The position numbers were made by a program, and so were the translations under genes. A model generated the notes under the pieces. The model had not been told where the DNA came from, ran no database searches, and saw only the letters and a program-made list of their open reading frames with translations. From Dolomitihabitans soli (GTDB lineage Bacteria > Actinomycetota > Actinomycetes > Streptosporangiales > Streptosporangiaceae), in contig NZ_JAKNTW010000024.1 in NCBI RefSeq assembly GCF_022213955.1, forward strand, positions 146,048-210,047: a stretch of 64,000 nt of DNA, written 5' to 3'. Positions 23,673 through 33,833 of the stretch are shown here, in pieces. Numbering within the stretch: position 1 is the first letter of the stretch; each line of letters begins with the position of its first letter.

Positions 23673-23699
23673 GAACCCGAGTCCCGCGCCCCCGGGTTC
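23673..23699 (-). terminator. hairpin after the trypsin-like peptidase gene
   Basis: GAACCCG (23673-23679) pairs with CGGGTTC (23693-23699), beginning 7 bases beyond the peptidase stop on the - strand. No clear U-tract, as usual in high-GC actinobacteria. Confidence 0.5.
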
Positions 23700-23705
23700 A
23701 ACCGG

Positions 23706-24791
23706 TCATCGGTTGGTCACGTCGTTGTAGACGTTGATCGCAGCGTCGCCGTGGTAGGGCGACTTGTAGACGATGTTGACCGGATTCTGGTTGCCGTCGA
23801 CGTCACGGTGGCTGTTGATGCCGATGATGTAACCCCAGCCCCGGCTCAACTGCAGGTCCTGGAGCCAGGGGCCACCGCTGGACCCGTGGAACATGTCACA
23901 GTTCATGTGCATGCGGTCGTCGGACGCGCTCGCCCTGCGCACCGCCCCGAAGCAGTACCACAGGTCGTTTCCGGTGAAGTCGGTACGGCGGTAGCCGTCC
24001 TGCGGATAGCCGAAGGCGTAGATGTTGTCGAAGTTCTGACCGGCGCCGAACCGGTAGCCCTGGTAACCCAGCCAGTCGGAAAGGTTTCCGCGTTGCGGCT
24101 GGGCGTTGAAGGCGATGGCCGCGATGTCATATCTGAAGTTCGCGTTGTTCTGCCAGCCGACCGTGGTGTTGGCGTAGCGCCATGTCCAGATTCCGTGCGG
24201 CTCCCGGTTGTTGTCGGCGTCGGGCACGAAGATGAAGTCGCGGAAATAGTTTCCGGTGCCGCCGCCTCCTCCGTGAATGCAGTGACCGGCGGTCCACACC
24301 GTGTTCCGGTTCGCGGCGTTGATGACGCTGCCGGTGCAGTAACCGCGGCTGCCGTTCGTGCGAACGAAGTAGATCTTGCCGATGGTGGTCGCCGGCAGGG
24401 TGCCCTGGCGGTGCCAGCGCTCGGCCTGCGGGCCCACCAACGCCCGGTTGGAGGCGCCGGGGGACTGCGGCACGCGGGAGGACTTGGCCGGCCGCGCCCC
24501 CTTGGCGGTCTGGTCCGGCAGCACGTTCTTGACCTGCGGCTGGCTCTGTGAGGTGACCACGGGGACCGGCTCGGCGGTGGCCGATCGCATCCGCGTCTCG
24601 GTCCAGTAGTCGAGGATCTTCTTGTTCGCCGTAGTTCTCTCGGTCCCGGCCGCCGGGGCGGTGGGCGAGGGGGCGAGGGTGTGCGCGGGGGCGGCGGCGG
24701 CCGGCGTGGAGACCAGGGCCACCGCCGACCCGGTGACCGTCAGGGCCGCCAATGAAACCGCGACCGCACCACGCCGCAAGCGTGCGCTCAT
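23706..24791 (-). CDS. secreted trypsin-like serine peptidase
   Basis: The 361-residue precursor has a signal peptide ('GAVAVSLAALTVTGSAVALV', cleavage near 'AAAAPAHT'), a propeptide with 'ILDYWTETRMRSATAEPVPV', and a chymotrypsin-fold domain with the catalytic triad in 'TVWTAGHCIHGG' (His), 'FRYDIAAIAFN' (Asp) and 'FHGSSGGPWLQD' (Ser). The short catalytic domain and 'GKIYF' start are like the V8/glutamyl endopeptidase branch of actinomycete secreted proteases. GGAAGG lies 7 bases before ATG 24791. It is probably an extracellular peptidase matured by removal of the propeptide. Confidence 0.9.
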   Translation of the reverse strand: MSARLRRGAVAVSLAALTVTGSAVALVSTPAAAAPAHTLAPSPTAPAAGTERTTANKKILDYWTETRMRSATAEPVPVVTSQSQPQVKNVLPDQTAKGARPAKSSRVPQSPGASNRALVGPQAERWHRQGTLPATTIGKIYFVRTNGSRGYCTGSVINAANRNTVWTAGHCIHGGGGGTGNYFRDFIFVPDADNNREPHGIWTWRYANTTVGWQNNANFRYDIAAIAFNAQPQRGNLSDWLGYQGYRFGAGQNFDNIYAFGYPQDGYRRTDFTGNDLWYCFGAVRRASASDDRMHMNCDMFHGSSGGPWLQDLQLSRGWGYIIGINSHRDVDGNQNPVNIVYKSPYHGDAAINVYNDVTNR

Positions 24792-24879
24792 GAATGTTCC
24801 TTCCGAGGGAATGCCCGTCATGGACCTCCCTATCCTGCGTTATCAAAAAGCACTTGGGAAGAGCGGCGGAGGTGAAATT

Positions 24880-24916
24880 TCAAAGGCGGATCGACGTTTC
24901 ATCATTTCGCCTTTGA
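24880..24916. promoter_or_regulatory. 9-bp inverted repeat between divergent genes
   Basis: TCAAAGGCG (24880-24888) and CGCCTTTGA (24908-24916) form a perfect 9-bp inverted repeat with a 19-base spacer, in the 318-base AT-enriched gap between the peptidase gene and the alpha-galactosidase gene. It could be an operator controlling either gene. Confidence 0.4.
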
Positions 24917-25109
24917 TATACATATTCACATTGCATGGAAGGGCATTTGTCGATGTGACGGGATAAATACCCGAAGGCGGCCCGCGACGGGAAGGCGGCT
25001 CCGCGTCACATCTGGTCCGAAGCCAAACGAATCACCCTCTCGCCCTCGAACGGGATATCGTCGCAGTTTCGTACATAAGTGATCAGATAAGGACAGGAAG
25101 TAGGTCGCT

Positions 25110-27281
25110 GTGGCCATGAGTTCCACCCCCCGACACCCGGCTACGATCCATCTGCGGGCGGCCGGAGTCAGCCTCGTGCTCGACCTCTCCGGCGGCACCC
25201 TCCCCCGTGTCCTGCACTGGGGACCCGACCTGGGCGCGCTCCGGCCGCAGGAGGTCGAAGACCTGCGGTCGGCTCTGCGACCGCAGCCCGTCGGCTTCTC
25301 CGTGGACGGCCCCGTGGCGCTCGCCGTACTCCCGGAGCAGTCGGCGGGCTGGCTCGGCACGCCCGGACTGGTCGGCAACCGCGGTGGCGCGGACTTCTCC
25401 ACGGCCTTCGCCGTCGAGGAGGTGGTCCTGCCGGAGGGAGAGACGGGAGGCGTGGTCGTCCGCGCCCGTGACGATGTGGCCGCGCTGGAGCTCGAACTCA
25501 CCGTCGAGCTGACCCCGGCAGGGCTGGTGCGCCAGCGTGCGACGGTGACGAACCGGGGCGGTTCGCCCTTCGCGGTGGACGCCGTGAACCTCACGCTGCC
25601 CGTGCCGTCCGAGGCGGCCGAGTTGCTCGACTTCACCGGGCACCACCTGCGCGAGCGCAGCCCGCAGCGGACCTCCTTCACCCAGGGGCTACGGGTGCGG
25701 GAGAACCGCACCGGCCGTACCGGCTACGACGCCGCCTATCTGCTCGCGGCCGGCACGGCGGGCTTCGGGAATCGCACCGGCGAGGTCTGGGCCGTGCACA
25801 CCGCCTGGTCGGGGAACCACCGGACGTTCGCCGAGCGCACCTACCACGCGGTGTCGCTGCTGGGTTCCGGCGAGCTGCTGCTGTCGGGCGAGGTGCTGCT
25901 GGATCCCGGAGCGTCCTACACCACGCCGTGGCAGTACGGCGCCTACGGAAGAGGGCTGGACGAGTTGTCGGCCCGCTTCCACCGCCACCTGCGTGCCCGG
26001 CCGCACCACCCGTCGAGCCCCCGCCCGGTGGTCGTCAACACGTGGGAGGCCGTCTACTTCGACCACGACCTCACGCGGCTGCGCGAACTGGCCGACGCAG
26101 CGGCGGCCGTGGGCGCGGAGCGCTTCGTACTCGACGACGGCTGGTTCGGCTCCCGCCGGGACGCCCGGAGGGGACTGGGCGACTGGCATGTCTCCGCGCA
26201 GGTGTGGCCCGACGGCCTGTCGCCGCTGATCGACCACGTGACCGGTCTCGGCATGGAGTTCGGCCTCTGGGTCGAGCCAGAGATGATCAACGAAGACTCC
26301 GACCTGGCCCGCGCCCACCCGGACTGGATCATGGCGACCGGCGGGCGGCTGCCCGGCGCGGCGCGCTCGCAGCAGGTGCTCGACCTCGCCCGTCCCGAGG
26401 CGTTCGCCCACATCCTGGCCCGCCTCGACGATCTGCTCTCCGCCTACCCGATCTCCTACCTCAAGTGGGACCACAACCGGGACCTGGTGGAGGCGGGTCA
26501 CCAGCCCACCGGCCGGGCGGGCGTCCACGACCAGACGAGGGCGGTGTACCGGCTGCTCGACGAGCTGCGCACGCGCCATCCCGGCGTGGAGATCGAATCC
26601 TGCTCCTCCGGCGGCGGGCGCGTCGATCTGGAGATCCTCGAACGCACCGACCGCGTGTGGGCCTCGGACTGCATCGACGCCCTGGAGCGGCAGCAGATCC
26701 AGCGCTGGACCAACGTCCTGATCCCGCTGGAGCTGATGGGGACCCATGTGGGGGCCGATGTCGCGCACACCACCGACCGCCGCCACCCGATCGACTTCCG
26801 GTCCGGCACCGCCCTGTTCGGCCACTTCGGCATCGAGTGGGACCTGACCCGCGCGGATCCCGGCGACGTACGGCGGCTGGCCGAATGGGTCGAGCTCTAC
26901 AAGGAGCTGCGCGGCCTGCTCCAAACCGGTACGGCGGTGCACGCCGACCATCCGGACCCCGCCTTCCAGTTGCACGGCGTCGTCGCGGAGGACGGCTCGG
27001 AGGCGGTGTTCGCCCTGACCGCCGTCGCCACGTCGGCGCTCTATCCGCCGGGCCCCGTCAGGCTGCCCGGTCTCGACCCCGAGGCCGTCTACCACGTCAG
27101 GCCCCAGCCCCCGGGCGACGTCCCGGACGGCAACGCCGGCCGGTGGGGGATCGAGCTGCCGTGGTGGACGCCGCGCGGCGTCACCCTGCCGGGCCGGGTC
27201 CTCTCCGGCGCCGGACTCCAGGCCCCGGTGCTCTTCCCGGAGCGGCTGGTGCTGCTGCGGGCGACGCGGGTCCCGGCGTGA
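25110..27281 (+). CDS. alpha-galactosidase, glycoside hydrolase family 36
   Basis: The 723-residue cytoplasmic enzyme hydrolyses terminal alpha-D-galactosides such as melibiose and raffinose. An N-terminal beta-sandwich precedes the (beta/alpha)8 barrel. The nucleophile is D454 in 'SYLKWDHNRDL', the acid/base is D520 in 'RVWASDCIDALER', with 'FVLDDGWFGSR' and 'ESCSSGGGRVD' also typical of GH36. GTG 25110 is 9 bases after AGGAAG; ATG 25116 is possible. No transporter or regulator of the sugar is adjacent. It ends before a strong terminator. Confidence 0.93.
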   Translation: MAMSSTPRHPATIHLRAAGVSLVLDLSGGTLPRVLHWGPDLGALRPQEVEDLRSALRPQPVGFSVDGPVALAVLPEQSAGWLGTPGLVGNRGGADFSTAFAVEEVVLPEGETGGVVVRARDDVAALELELTVELTPAGLVRQRATVTNRGGSPFAVDAVNLTLPVPSEAAELLDFTGHHLRERSPQRTSFTQGLRVRENRTGRTGYDAAYLLAAGTAGFGNRTGEVWAVHTAWSGNHRTFAERTYHAVSLLGSGELLLSGEVLLDPGASYTTPWQYGAYGRGLDELSARFHRHLRARPHHPSSPRPVVVNTWEAVYFDHDLTRLRELADAAAAVGAERFVLDDGWFGSRRDARRGLGDWHVSAQVWPDGLSPLIDHVTGLGMEFGLWVEPEMINEDSDLARAHPDWIMATGGRLPGAARSQQVLDLARPEAFAHILARLDDLLSAYPISYLKWDHNRDLVEAGHQPTGRAGVHDQTRAVYRLLDELRTRHPGVEIESCSSGGGRVDLEILERTDRVWASDCIDALERQQIQRWTNVLIPLELMGTHVGADVAHTTDRRHPIDFRSGTALFGHFGIEWDLTRADPGDVRRLAEWVELYKELRGLLQTGTAVHADHPDPAFQLHGVVAEDGSEAVFALTAVATSALYPPGPVRLPGLDPEAVYHVRPQPPGDVPDGNAGRWGIELPWWTPRGVTLPGRVLSGAGLQAPVLFPERLVLLRATRVPA

Positions 27282-27509
27282 GACCCGTGCCCGGGATCGG
27301 TCCCGAACCGTCGGATGGCCGGCGAATCGGTTCCGTTATCCGCCGTTTACCAAGATCGGACAGGGAATCGACCTGTTGATGGCGATGCCCTTAAGCGGGG
27401 CCGGGTAGTTCCTTCTGCGTAACAAGGGGTTGAGAAACGGCTCCGAGCCGCGCCGGACCGCCGCCTTTCGGGGGGTTGGGCGGCGGGAGTGGGGCGCAGG
27501 CAGAGCCGA

Positions 27510-27545
27510 TGCGGGCCGGACAGTCGGGGGGTTGTCCGGCCCGCA
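27510..27545. terminator. strong 13-bp hairpin, bidirectional terminator
   Basis: TGCGGGCCGGACA (27510-27522) pairs perfectly with TGTCCGGCCCGCA (27533-27545) around a 10-base G-rich loop. It lies in the gap (27282-27692) between the convergent alpha-galactosidase and lyase genes and is followed by CTTCTCCCT. Nothing else is recognised in this gap. Confidence 0.7.
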
Positions 27546-27692
27546 CTTCTCCCTCCAGCGCGATGTCGCACCCGGTCGCCGGCGCTCAGTGCGCGATGAC
27601 CTGTCCGAGCCGGTCGCCTGGTCCGCCGCCTGAGGACCGCCGTCGCCCGGAAGCCCCGCCGAGCCGTCGTGGCCGGTGGCCGTCGTCGGTGT

Positions 27693-28573
27693 TCATGCCG
27701 TGATCCGGGCGAGGGCGCCGATCTCCAGTGCCACCCACATCGCACCGTCCGGTCCGGCGACCAGGCCGTGCGGCTCCGACGACGGGGTGGGCAGCGGGAA
27801 CACGTCGATCACGCCCGAGGGCGTGATCCGGCCGACCCGGCCGGACCCCCACTCGGTGAACCAGCAGTCACCGTTCGGGTCCGCGGCGATGGCGTGCGGC
27901 CGTGCGCCCCGATCGGGCAGCGGGAACTCGGTGATCTCCCCGTCCGGCCGGATCCGGCCGATCTGACCCGCGCCGATCTCGGTGAACCACAGCGTGCCCC
28001 CGGCCCCCGCGGCGATGCCCACCGGGGCGGCGCCGGGGGTCGGCAGCGGATGGACGGTGACCTCGCCGTCGAGGCCGATCCTGCCGATGGCGTCGGCGGA
28101 GTTCATGGTGAACCACAGCGCGTCGTCGGCTCCGGCGGCGATCACGGACGGGAACGCCGCCGGGACCGGGATCGGGAACTCAGTGATCACGCCGTCCGTC
28201 GTGATCCGGGCGATCCGGCCGGCGTTGATCTCGGTGAACCACAACGCGCCGTCGGCTCCGGCCGCGATGCCGTACGGCCCGGCCTCGGGCGTCGGCGGGG
28301 AGAAGGACCGGACGTCGCCGCCGGGCGTGATGCGGCCGATCCGATGGCTCTGAAACTCGGTGAACCAGAGCGCGCCGTCCGGTCCCGGTGTGATGACCGT
28401 CGGCCCGCAGGTCGCCGGATCGAGCTGGTGGCGGCCGAGGTCCCCGCCCGGCGTGAAGCGGCCGATCAGGCCGTCGTGGACCATCGTGAACCACAGGGCC
28501 CCGTCGGGACCGGTGGTGATGCCGTACGGGCCGGATTCGGGGCCGGACACCGGGAACTCTTCGATCGAAACGG

Positions 28574-28577
<4 letters not shown>
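27693..28577 (-). CDS. vgb: virginiamycin B lyase (streptogramin B inactivation)
   Basis: The 294-residue product is a seven-bladed beta-propeller built from repeats like 'PYGIAAGADGALWFTEINAG' and 'GRIRPDGEITEFPLP'. This is the Vgb fold, which linearises type B streptogramins by cleaving the ester bond. His228 ('RPHAI'), Glu268 and His270 ('SSEPHGL') fall at the positions I recall for the active-site residues of staphylococcal Vgb, and Glu285 is next to the fourth. Its ATG overlaps the ABC-F stop (ATGA) with GAAGGAGAT upstream, so the two proteins are co-translated. Some Vgb homologues have other roles, so activity should be considered likely, not shown. Confidence 0.85.
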
Positions 28578-30190
<1,613 letters not shown>

Positions 30191-30254
30191 CGGGCGTACG
30201 GGTCGTCGCGGTGCTCGATGAACGGATCATGGCGACTCACTCCTTCTGACATTC

Positions 30255-30277
30255 TTAATGCTACTAAGTTGCGTTAA
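30255..30277. promoter_or_regulatory. candidate TetR operator in the divergent promoter
   Basis: TTAATGC (30255-30261) and GCGTTAA (30271-30277) form an inverted repeat with one mismatch and a 9-base centre, between the divergent ABC-F and tetR genes. It overlaps a TAATAT -10-like element (30275-30280) for tetR, fitting autorepression. Confidence 0.45.
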
Positions 30278-30323
30278 TATGAGTATGCAGGATGAATCGG
30301 AGCCGACGCAAACGGAGGCGGTC

Positions 30324-30929
30324 ATGACCGGTCCGGGAGCCGCCCGGCCCGGCGGGCGCACCGCGCGGACCCGCGCGGCCGTACGCCAGGCCACCCTCGC
30401 CGAGCTGGGCGAGAAGGGATACGAGGGCCTGACCGTCGAGGCGGTCGCGCTGCGCTCGGGCGTCCACAAGACCACGGTCTACCGGCGCTGGGGCAGCGTG
30501 GCAGGGCTCGCCGCCGACGCGCTGGCGATCGCGGGCGACGAGGCGTGGCCGATTCCGGACACCGGCACCCTCGAAGGCGACCTGCGGGAGCTCGCCCGCC
30601 TGGTGGTGACCGGATTCACCGACCCCGAAGCCGGTCCGATCGCGACCGCCTTCGTCTTGGCCTCGGCACGGGATCCCGTCGCCGCGAAGGCGCTGCACGC
30701 CTTTTTCGCGGCCCGCCACGAGCAGTCCGCCGTGCTCGTCACCCGCGCGGCCGGACGGGGTGAACTGCCCGCGGGCACGGACGCCGCCGAGGTGGTCAGA
30801 TGCGCCGTCGCGCCGATCTACTACCGGCTGTTCGTCACCGGCGAGCCCATCAGCGAGGCGGTGGCCGACCGCGCCGCCGCGGCGGCGGTGGCCGCCGCGC
30901 GAGCCGGCGTGTTCCAGACCCCGCCGTGA
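30324..30929 (+). CDS. TetR/AcrR family regulator
   Basis: The 201-residue product has the N-terminal helix-turn-helix 'LAELGEKGYEGLTVEAVALR' followed by 'SGVHKTTVYRRWGSVAGLAA', and a C-terminal ligand domain typical of the TetR_C_11-like group ('AVAPIYYRLFVTGEPISEAV'). ATG 30324 is chosen because GGAGG lies 5 bases upstream; earlier in-frame ATGs at 30258, 30279 and 30285 overlap the proposed promoter. It is divergent from ABC-F/vgb and probably represses them until a drug binds. Confidence 0.85.
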   Translation: MTGPGAARPGGRTARTRAAVRQATLAELGEKGYEGLTVEAVALRSGVHKTTVYRRWGSVAGLAADALAIAGDEAWPIPDTGTLEGDLRELARLVVTGFTDPEAGPIATAFVLASARDPVAAKALHAFFAARHEQSAVLVTRAAGRGELPAGTDAAEVVRCAVAPIYYRLFVTGEPISEAVADRAAAAAVAAARAGVFQTPP

Positions 30930-31186
30930 CCGAGCGCGGACCTATTCACTAATGTGGTCCATCTGACCCTGTGTTTCGCCGCTTCCTGGTCTCCCGCCGC
31001 TTACTATGGCAAAGTCAGCCGATTGGATGAGATCGGTGCCGGCGCGTGGCGCAGGTGCCCATAGCGGGGTTGCGAGTCGAACAGGTCGGACGGCCCCCCA
31101 GTAGATCTGGGTGAAAGTCACCCCTTGGCCGCCCCCGCGCGCCACTGCCACCAGATTGCGCCAAATCAGCGAAAGGACCCACGACG

Positions 31187-31411
31187 ATGAACGGGCACAC
31201 CTCCATGCAATGCCCCGGATGCCGGGGTGTCATGTCCTCCAGCGACGCCTCCGCCTATACCAAGGCCCGCGCGCGGCTGATCCTCGCCCACGGTTACTGC
31301 ACCTGCGCGACGCCGGCCCAGGCACCCGCCCCGGCCGACATCGCGGTGGCCGCTCCCACCCAGCAGATCCCCGCCCCGCAGTACCTCCAGGCCCCTCCCG
31401 TGCGAGCCTGA
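31187..31411 (+). CDS. small cysteine-motif protein
   Basis: A 74-residue product with 'MQCPGCRGVMSSSD' (CxxC) and, 24 residues later, 'HGYCTCATPAQ' (CxC), a possible zinc-ribbon, followed by a Pro/Ala-rich tail. AAAGGA is 11 bases upstream of the ATG. The 257-base gap before it (30930-31186) shows no gene. Function unknown. Confidence 0.5.
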   Translation: MNGHTSMQCPGCRGVMSSSDASAYTKARARLILAHGYCTCATPAQAPAPADIAVAAPTQQIPAPQYLQAPPVRA

Positions 31412-31487
31412 CCGGTCGCTCCGGCCGAGCCGATCCACGTCAACGGCCACGGGGGGCCGTGATCATCTGTGTTACGCTAGGTGAGTC

Positions 31488-31877
31488 ATGAAGAACAATC
31501 ATGACGCTCCTACCGTCAATCTCAGCGACGACCCCGCGCTGCATCACGCCGCCTTCGTCGCGGCGTTCAATACCGGCGACGTCCGGGCGGTCGATCAGGT
31601 CTACGCCGACGACGCCGTCCTCGTCCCCAGCCCCGGCCTGCCCATGACCGGAACACAGCGGTCCGCGGCCGTCCAGCACCTGCTCAGCATGGGGCTGCCC
31701 ATCGAGGCTGAGCCCCGGCATGTCTACGTCTCGGGCGACATCGCGCTGCTCATCGTCGACTGGTCCATGAGCGACGAGACCGGGATCCGTCTCCAGGGAA
31801 CCGCGACCGACGTCGCGCGGCGCGGCGCGGACGGGCTGTGGCGTTACGTGATCGACAACCCCTTCGGCACGGCTTGA
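31488..31877 (+). CDS. SnoaL/NTF2-like fold protein (DUF4440 type)
   Basis: The 129-residue product has the cone-shaped NTF2-like pattern: helix 'HHAAFVAAFNTGDVRAVDQV' with 'YADDAVLVPSPGLPMTG' and strands 'RHVYVSGDIALLIVDWSM' and 'GTATDVARRGADGLWRYVID'. Members include ketosteroid isomerase-like enzymes, polyketide cyclases and binding proteins; the substrate cannot be predicted. Independent transcription unit as far as seen. Confidence 0.75.
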   Translation: MKNNHDAPTVNLSDDPALHHAAFVAAFNTGDVRAVDQVYADDAVLVPSPGLPMTGTQRSAAVQHLLSMGLPIEAEPRHVYVSGDIALLIVDWSMSDETGIRLQGTATDVARRGADGLWRYVIDNPFGTA

Positions 31878-32015
31878 CGGCGGCCCGCCCACCGGGGCGG
31901 GCGCAGCGGGCGACGGCGAGCCTCCCCGGGTCGCCGGCCCGGCCGTCCGGGTCGCTGCACGCTTGCCGTCCGACGACCCGGACGGCTCGTCTCACGGCGG
32001 CGAACCCGTGGACGG

Positions 32016-32309
32016 TCAGGCCATCGTTTTCGTCACCAGGAAGGTGACCCCGCCTTCCTGGGCGACCTCGGCGTCAAGGGTCTTGTCATCGAGGTAGGAG
32101 ACGATGGCGGATTCGACGAACACCCGCGCCCCCTCGGCCTCAAGGATCTCGTCACCGAGTTGCGGGCCGCCGGAGATCGACGCGTCGAGAGACGTCCCGG
32201 CGCCGTTGTCCGACTTCGTCGAGAGGCGCAGCCCGGTCTCCCCGGACGGCTCCTCCTGGGCGGTGAGATCGCGGATCGCCACGACCGCGTCGGTGGTCAG
32301 GGTGAGCAT
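32016..32309 (-). CDS. IscA/HesB-fold protein without cysteines
   Basis: The 97-residue product aligns with A-type Fe-S carriers in overall shape: 'MLTLTTDAVVAIRDLTAQEE' at the start, 'TGLRLSTKSDNGAGTSLDAS', 'VFVESAIVSYLDDKTLDAEV' and an end corresponding to the C-terminal CGC region, here 'GVTFLVTKTMA'. None of the three cluster-binding Cys of IscA is present, and the protein has no Cys at all, so it cannot carry a cluster in the usual way. GAAGGAG precedes ATG 32309. Confidence 0.65.
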   Translation of the reverse strand: MLTLTTDAVVAIRDLTAQEEPSGETGLRLSTKSDNGAGTSLDASISGGPQLGDEILEAEGARVFVESAIVSYLDDKTLDAEVAQEGGVTFLVTKTMA

Positions 32310-32474
32310 GATGTCTCCTTCATCGGCACTGACTGCCCACCCTTTCCCCGCCGGCCGGCCTCAAACCGGCCGCGTCCCGTCATCCGTACGGCACGCTCGT
32401 CTCCCCCTGCCCCCGCGGCCATCAGTTCGGAGAACTCGGGGACGGCGGGCTCAGGGCGGTCCACTCGCGTACGG

Positions 32475-32494
32475 CCCGACCCGATTGGGTCGGG
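32475..32494 (-). terminator. hairpin after the hydroxyacid dehydrogenase gene
   Basis: CCCGACCC-GATT-GGGTCGGG is a perfect 8-bp stem with a 4-base loop, beginning 23 bases beyond the dehydrogenase stop on the - strand. It is in the 207-base gap 32310-32516, which otherwise holds only the leader of the upstream - gene. Confidence 0.6.
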
Positions 32495-32516
32495 ACCACG
32501 CCGCGCCGGCGATGCG

Positions 32517-33518
32517 TCAGGCGGACGACGCGAGACGGTCCTCGTGCACCTCGTGCTCCAGGGGCAGCCCATCGGCGAAACGGACGAACTCGGCCGCCAC
32601 GAGATCGCCCAGCCTGGCCTCCTCCGTGCCGAGGCTGCCGGCGATGTGCGGGGTGACGAGCACGTTGTCCAGGGCGAACAGCGGGTGTCCCGCGGGCAGC
32701 ACCTCGGGTTCGGTGACGTCCAGCAGCGCGAAGACGTCGCTCCTGCGGGTCAGGAACGCGACCAGCGCGTCGTGATCGACGAGCCCGCCTCTGGCGGTGT
32801 TGATGAGCGTGCCGCCCGCGGGCATCAGGTCGAGCTCCGCCGTGGAGATCATGTTGTCGGTCGCGGCGTTGTGCGGGGCGTGCAGGGTCAGCACGTCGCC
32901 GGCGCCGATGACGGTGGCCAGGTCGGCGAGCTCCACCCCCGCCTCGGCCGCCTCCTCCGCCCTGGCGAACGGGTCGTACGCCAGGAGGCGCAGGTCGTGC
33001 TCGGCCAGGCGGCGCGCGACGAGGCGGCCGATGTGCCCCAGCCCGACCAGGCCGACGGTCGCGCCGTCCACACCCCGGATGCCCGCCCGCCGTACCGGCC
33101 CTCCCGTCGAGCGGGCGGCCAGGGCGAGCCGCCACACGTTCTTCAGGGACAGCTGGATCTGGGCGTAGGTGAAGTCGGCTACGGAGACGGCGTTGGCGGC
33201 CGTCGCCGTCGACACCCGGATGCCCCGCTCCCACACGGCCGGGGTGGCGATGACCCGGACGGTGCCCGCCGCGTGCAGCACCAACTCCAGGGACGGCAGG
33301 CGGTCCAGCACGCCGGCGCTCAGCGGCGGGGTGCCCCACCCGGTGATGAGGACGCGGACATCGTCGTGCACACCACCGGACACCGGATCGAACTCGACGA
33401 GGTCGCCCCGTTGCCGGATGACGTCCCGAGCCCGATCCGCCAAGACGGATCGGGACCACTCCTCGCCGATGCAGGTTCCCACCACCAGGTCACGGCGGCC
33501 CGACGCCACTGACTGCAT
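32517..33518 (-). CDS. D-2-hydroxyacid dehydrogenase family protein
   Basis: The 333-residue product has the NAD-binding motif 'GLVGLGHIGRLVARRLAEHD' and the family's catalytic residues: Arg in 'LINTARGGLVDHDAL', Glu in 'LLDVTEPEVLPAGHPL', and His in 'VLVTPHIAGSLG'. It would oxidise or reduce a 2-hydroxy/2-oxo acid with NAD(H) (phosphoglycerate, glycerate, or other). ATG 33518 is used; upstream in-frame sequence is Arg/Gly-rich and probably untranslated. No substrate clue from neighbours. Confidence 0.85.
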   Translation of the reverse strand: MQSVASGRRDLVVGTCIGEEWSRSVLADRARDVIRQRGDLVEFDPVSGGVHDDVRVLITGWGTPPLSAGVLDRLPSLELVLHAAGTVRVIATPAVWERGIRVSTATAANAVSVADFTYAQIQLSLKNVWRLALAARSTGGPVRRAGIRGVDGATVGLVGLGHIGRLVARRLAEHDLRLLAYDPFARAEEAAEAGVELADLATVIGAGDVLTLHAPHNAATDNMISTAELDLMPAGGTLINTARGGLVDHDALVAFLTRRSDVFALLDVTEPEVLPAGHPLFALDNVLVTPHIAGSLGTEEARLGDLVAAEFVRFADGLPLEHEVHEDRLASSA

Positions 33519-33792
33519 TGTCTCTCGCAATCTCTCGGAACGAGGAAGATCGTAGCCTCCCTCCGGCCGTACCGCGGGCCCGCCCCCTTGCCGACCTCCC
33601 TTCGCACCACCCGAGGTGATCGTCGCGCACGCGTTGCGGCTCGGTGACGGTCCACCCGGTCCCCGCTCGCGAGCAGAGGTCGAAGGACGGCGCACCGGCT
33701 GTCAGAGCTACGTCGCACGGGCTACGCCGGTACACCGTGGGGTGTAGCCGGAGCAGCGACCGCAGGACGACGACGCCTCCAGTGGATGCCCG

Positions 33793-33815
33793 CGATACTC
33801 GATGCCCGAGTATCG
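33793..33815. promoter_or_regulatory. perfect 9-bp palindrome, candidate operator
   Basis: CGATACTCG-ATGCC-CGAGTATCG, a perfect 9-bp inverted repeat with a 5-base spacer, ends 18 bases before the metallophosphoesterase start. It lies within the 315-base divergent gap 33519-33833, where nothing else is recognised. The symmetry suggests binding of a dimeric regulator, or a leader hairpin. Confidence 0.5.
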
Positions 33816-33833
33816 ACGGCAGGAGTGTGCTTG

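Noticed and set aside
30998..31070. Possible structured leader (CCGCT...TATGG with CCCATAGCGG) before the small Cys-motif gene
   Set aside because: The pairing needs an insertion bulge and matches no riboswitch class that I know; not strong enough to list.
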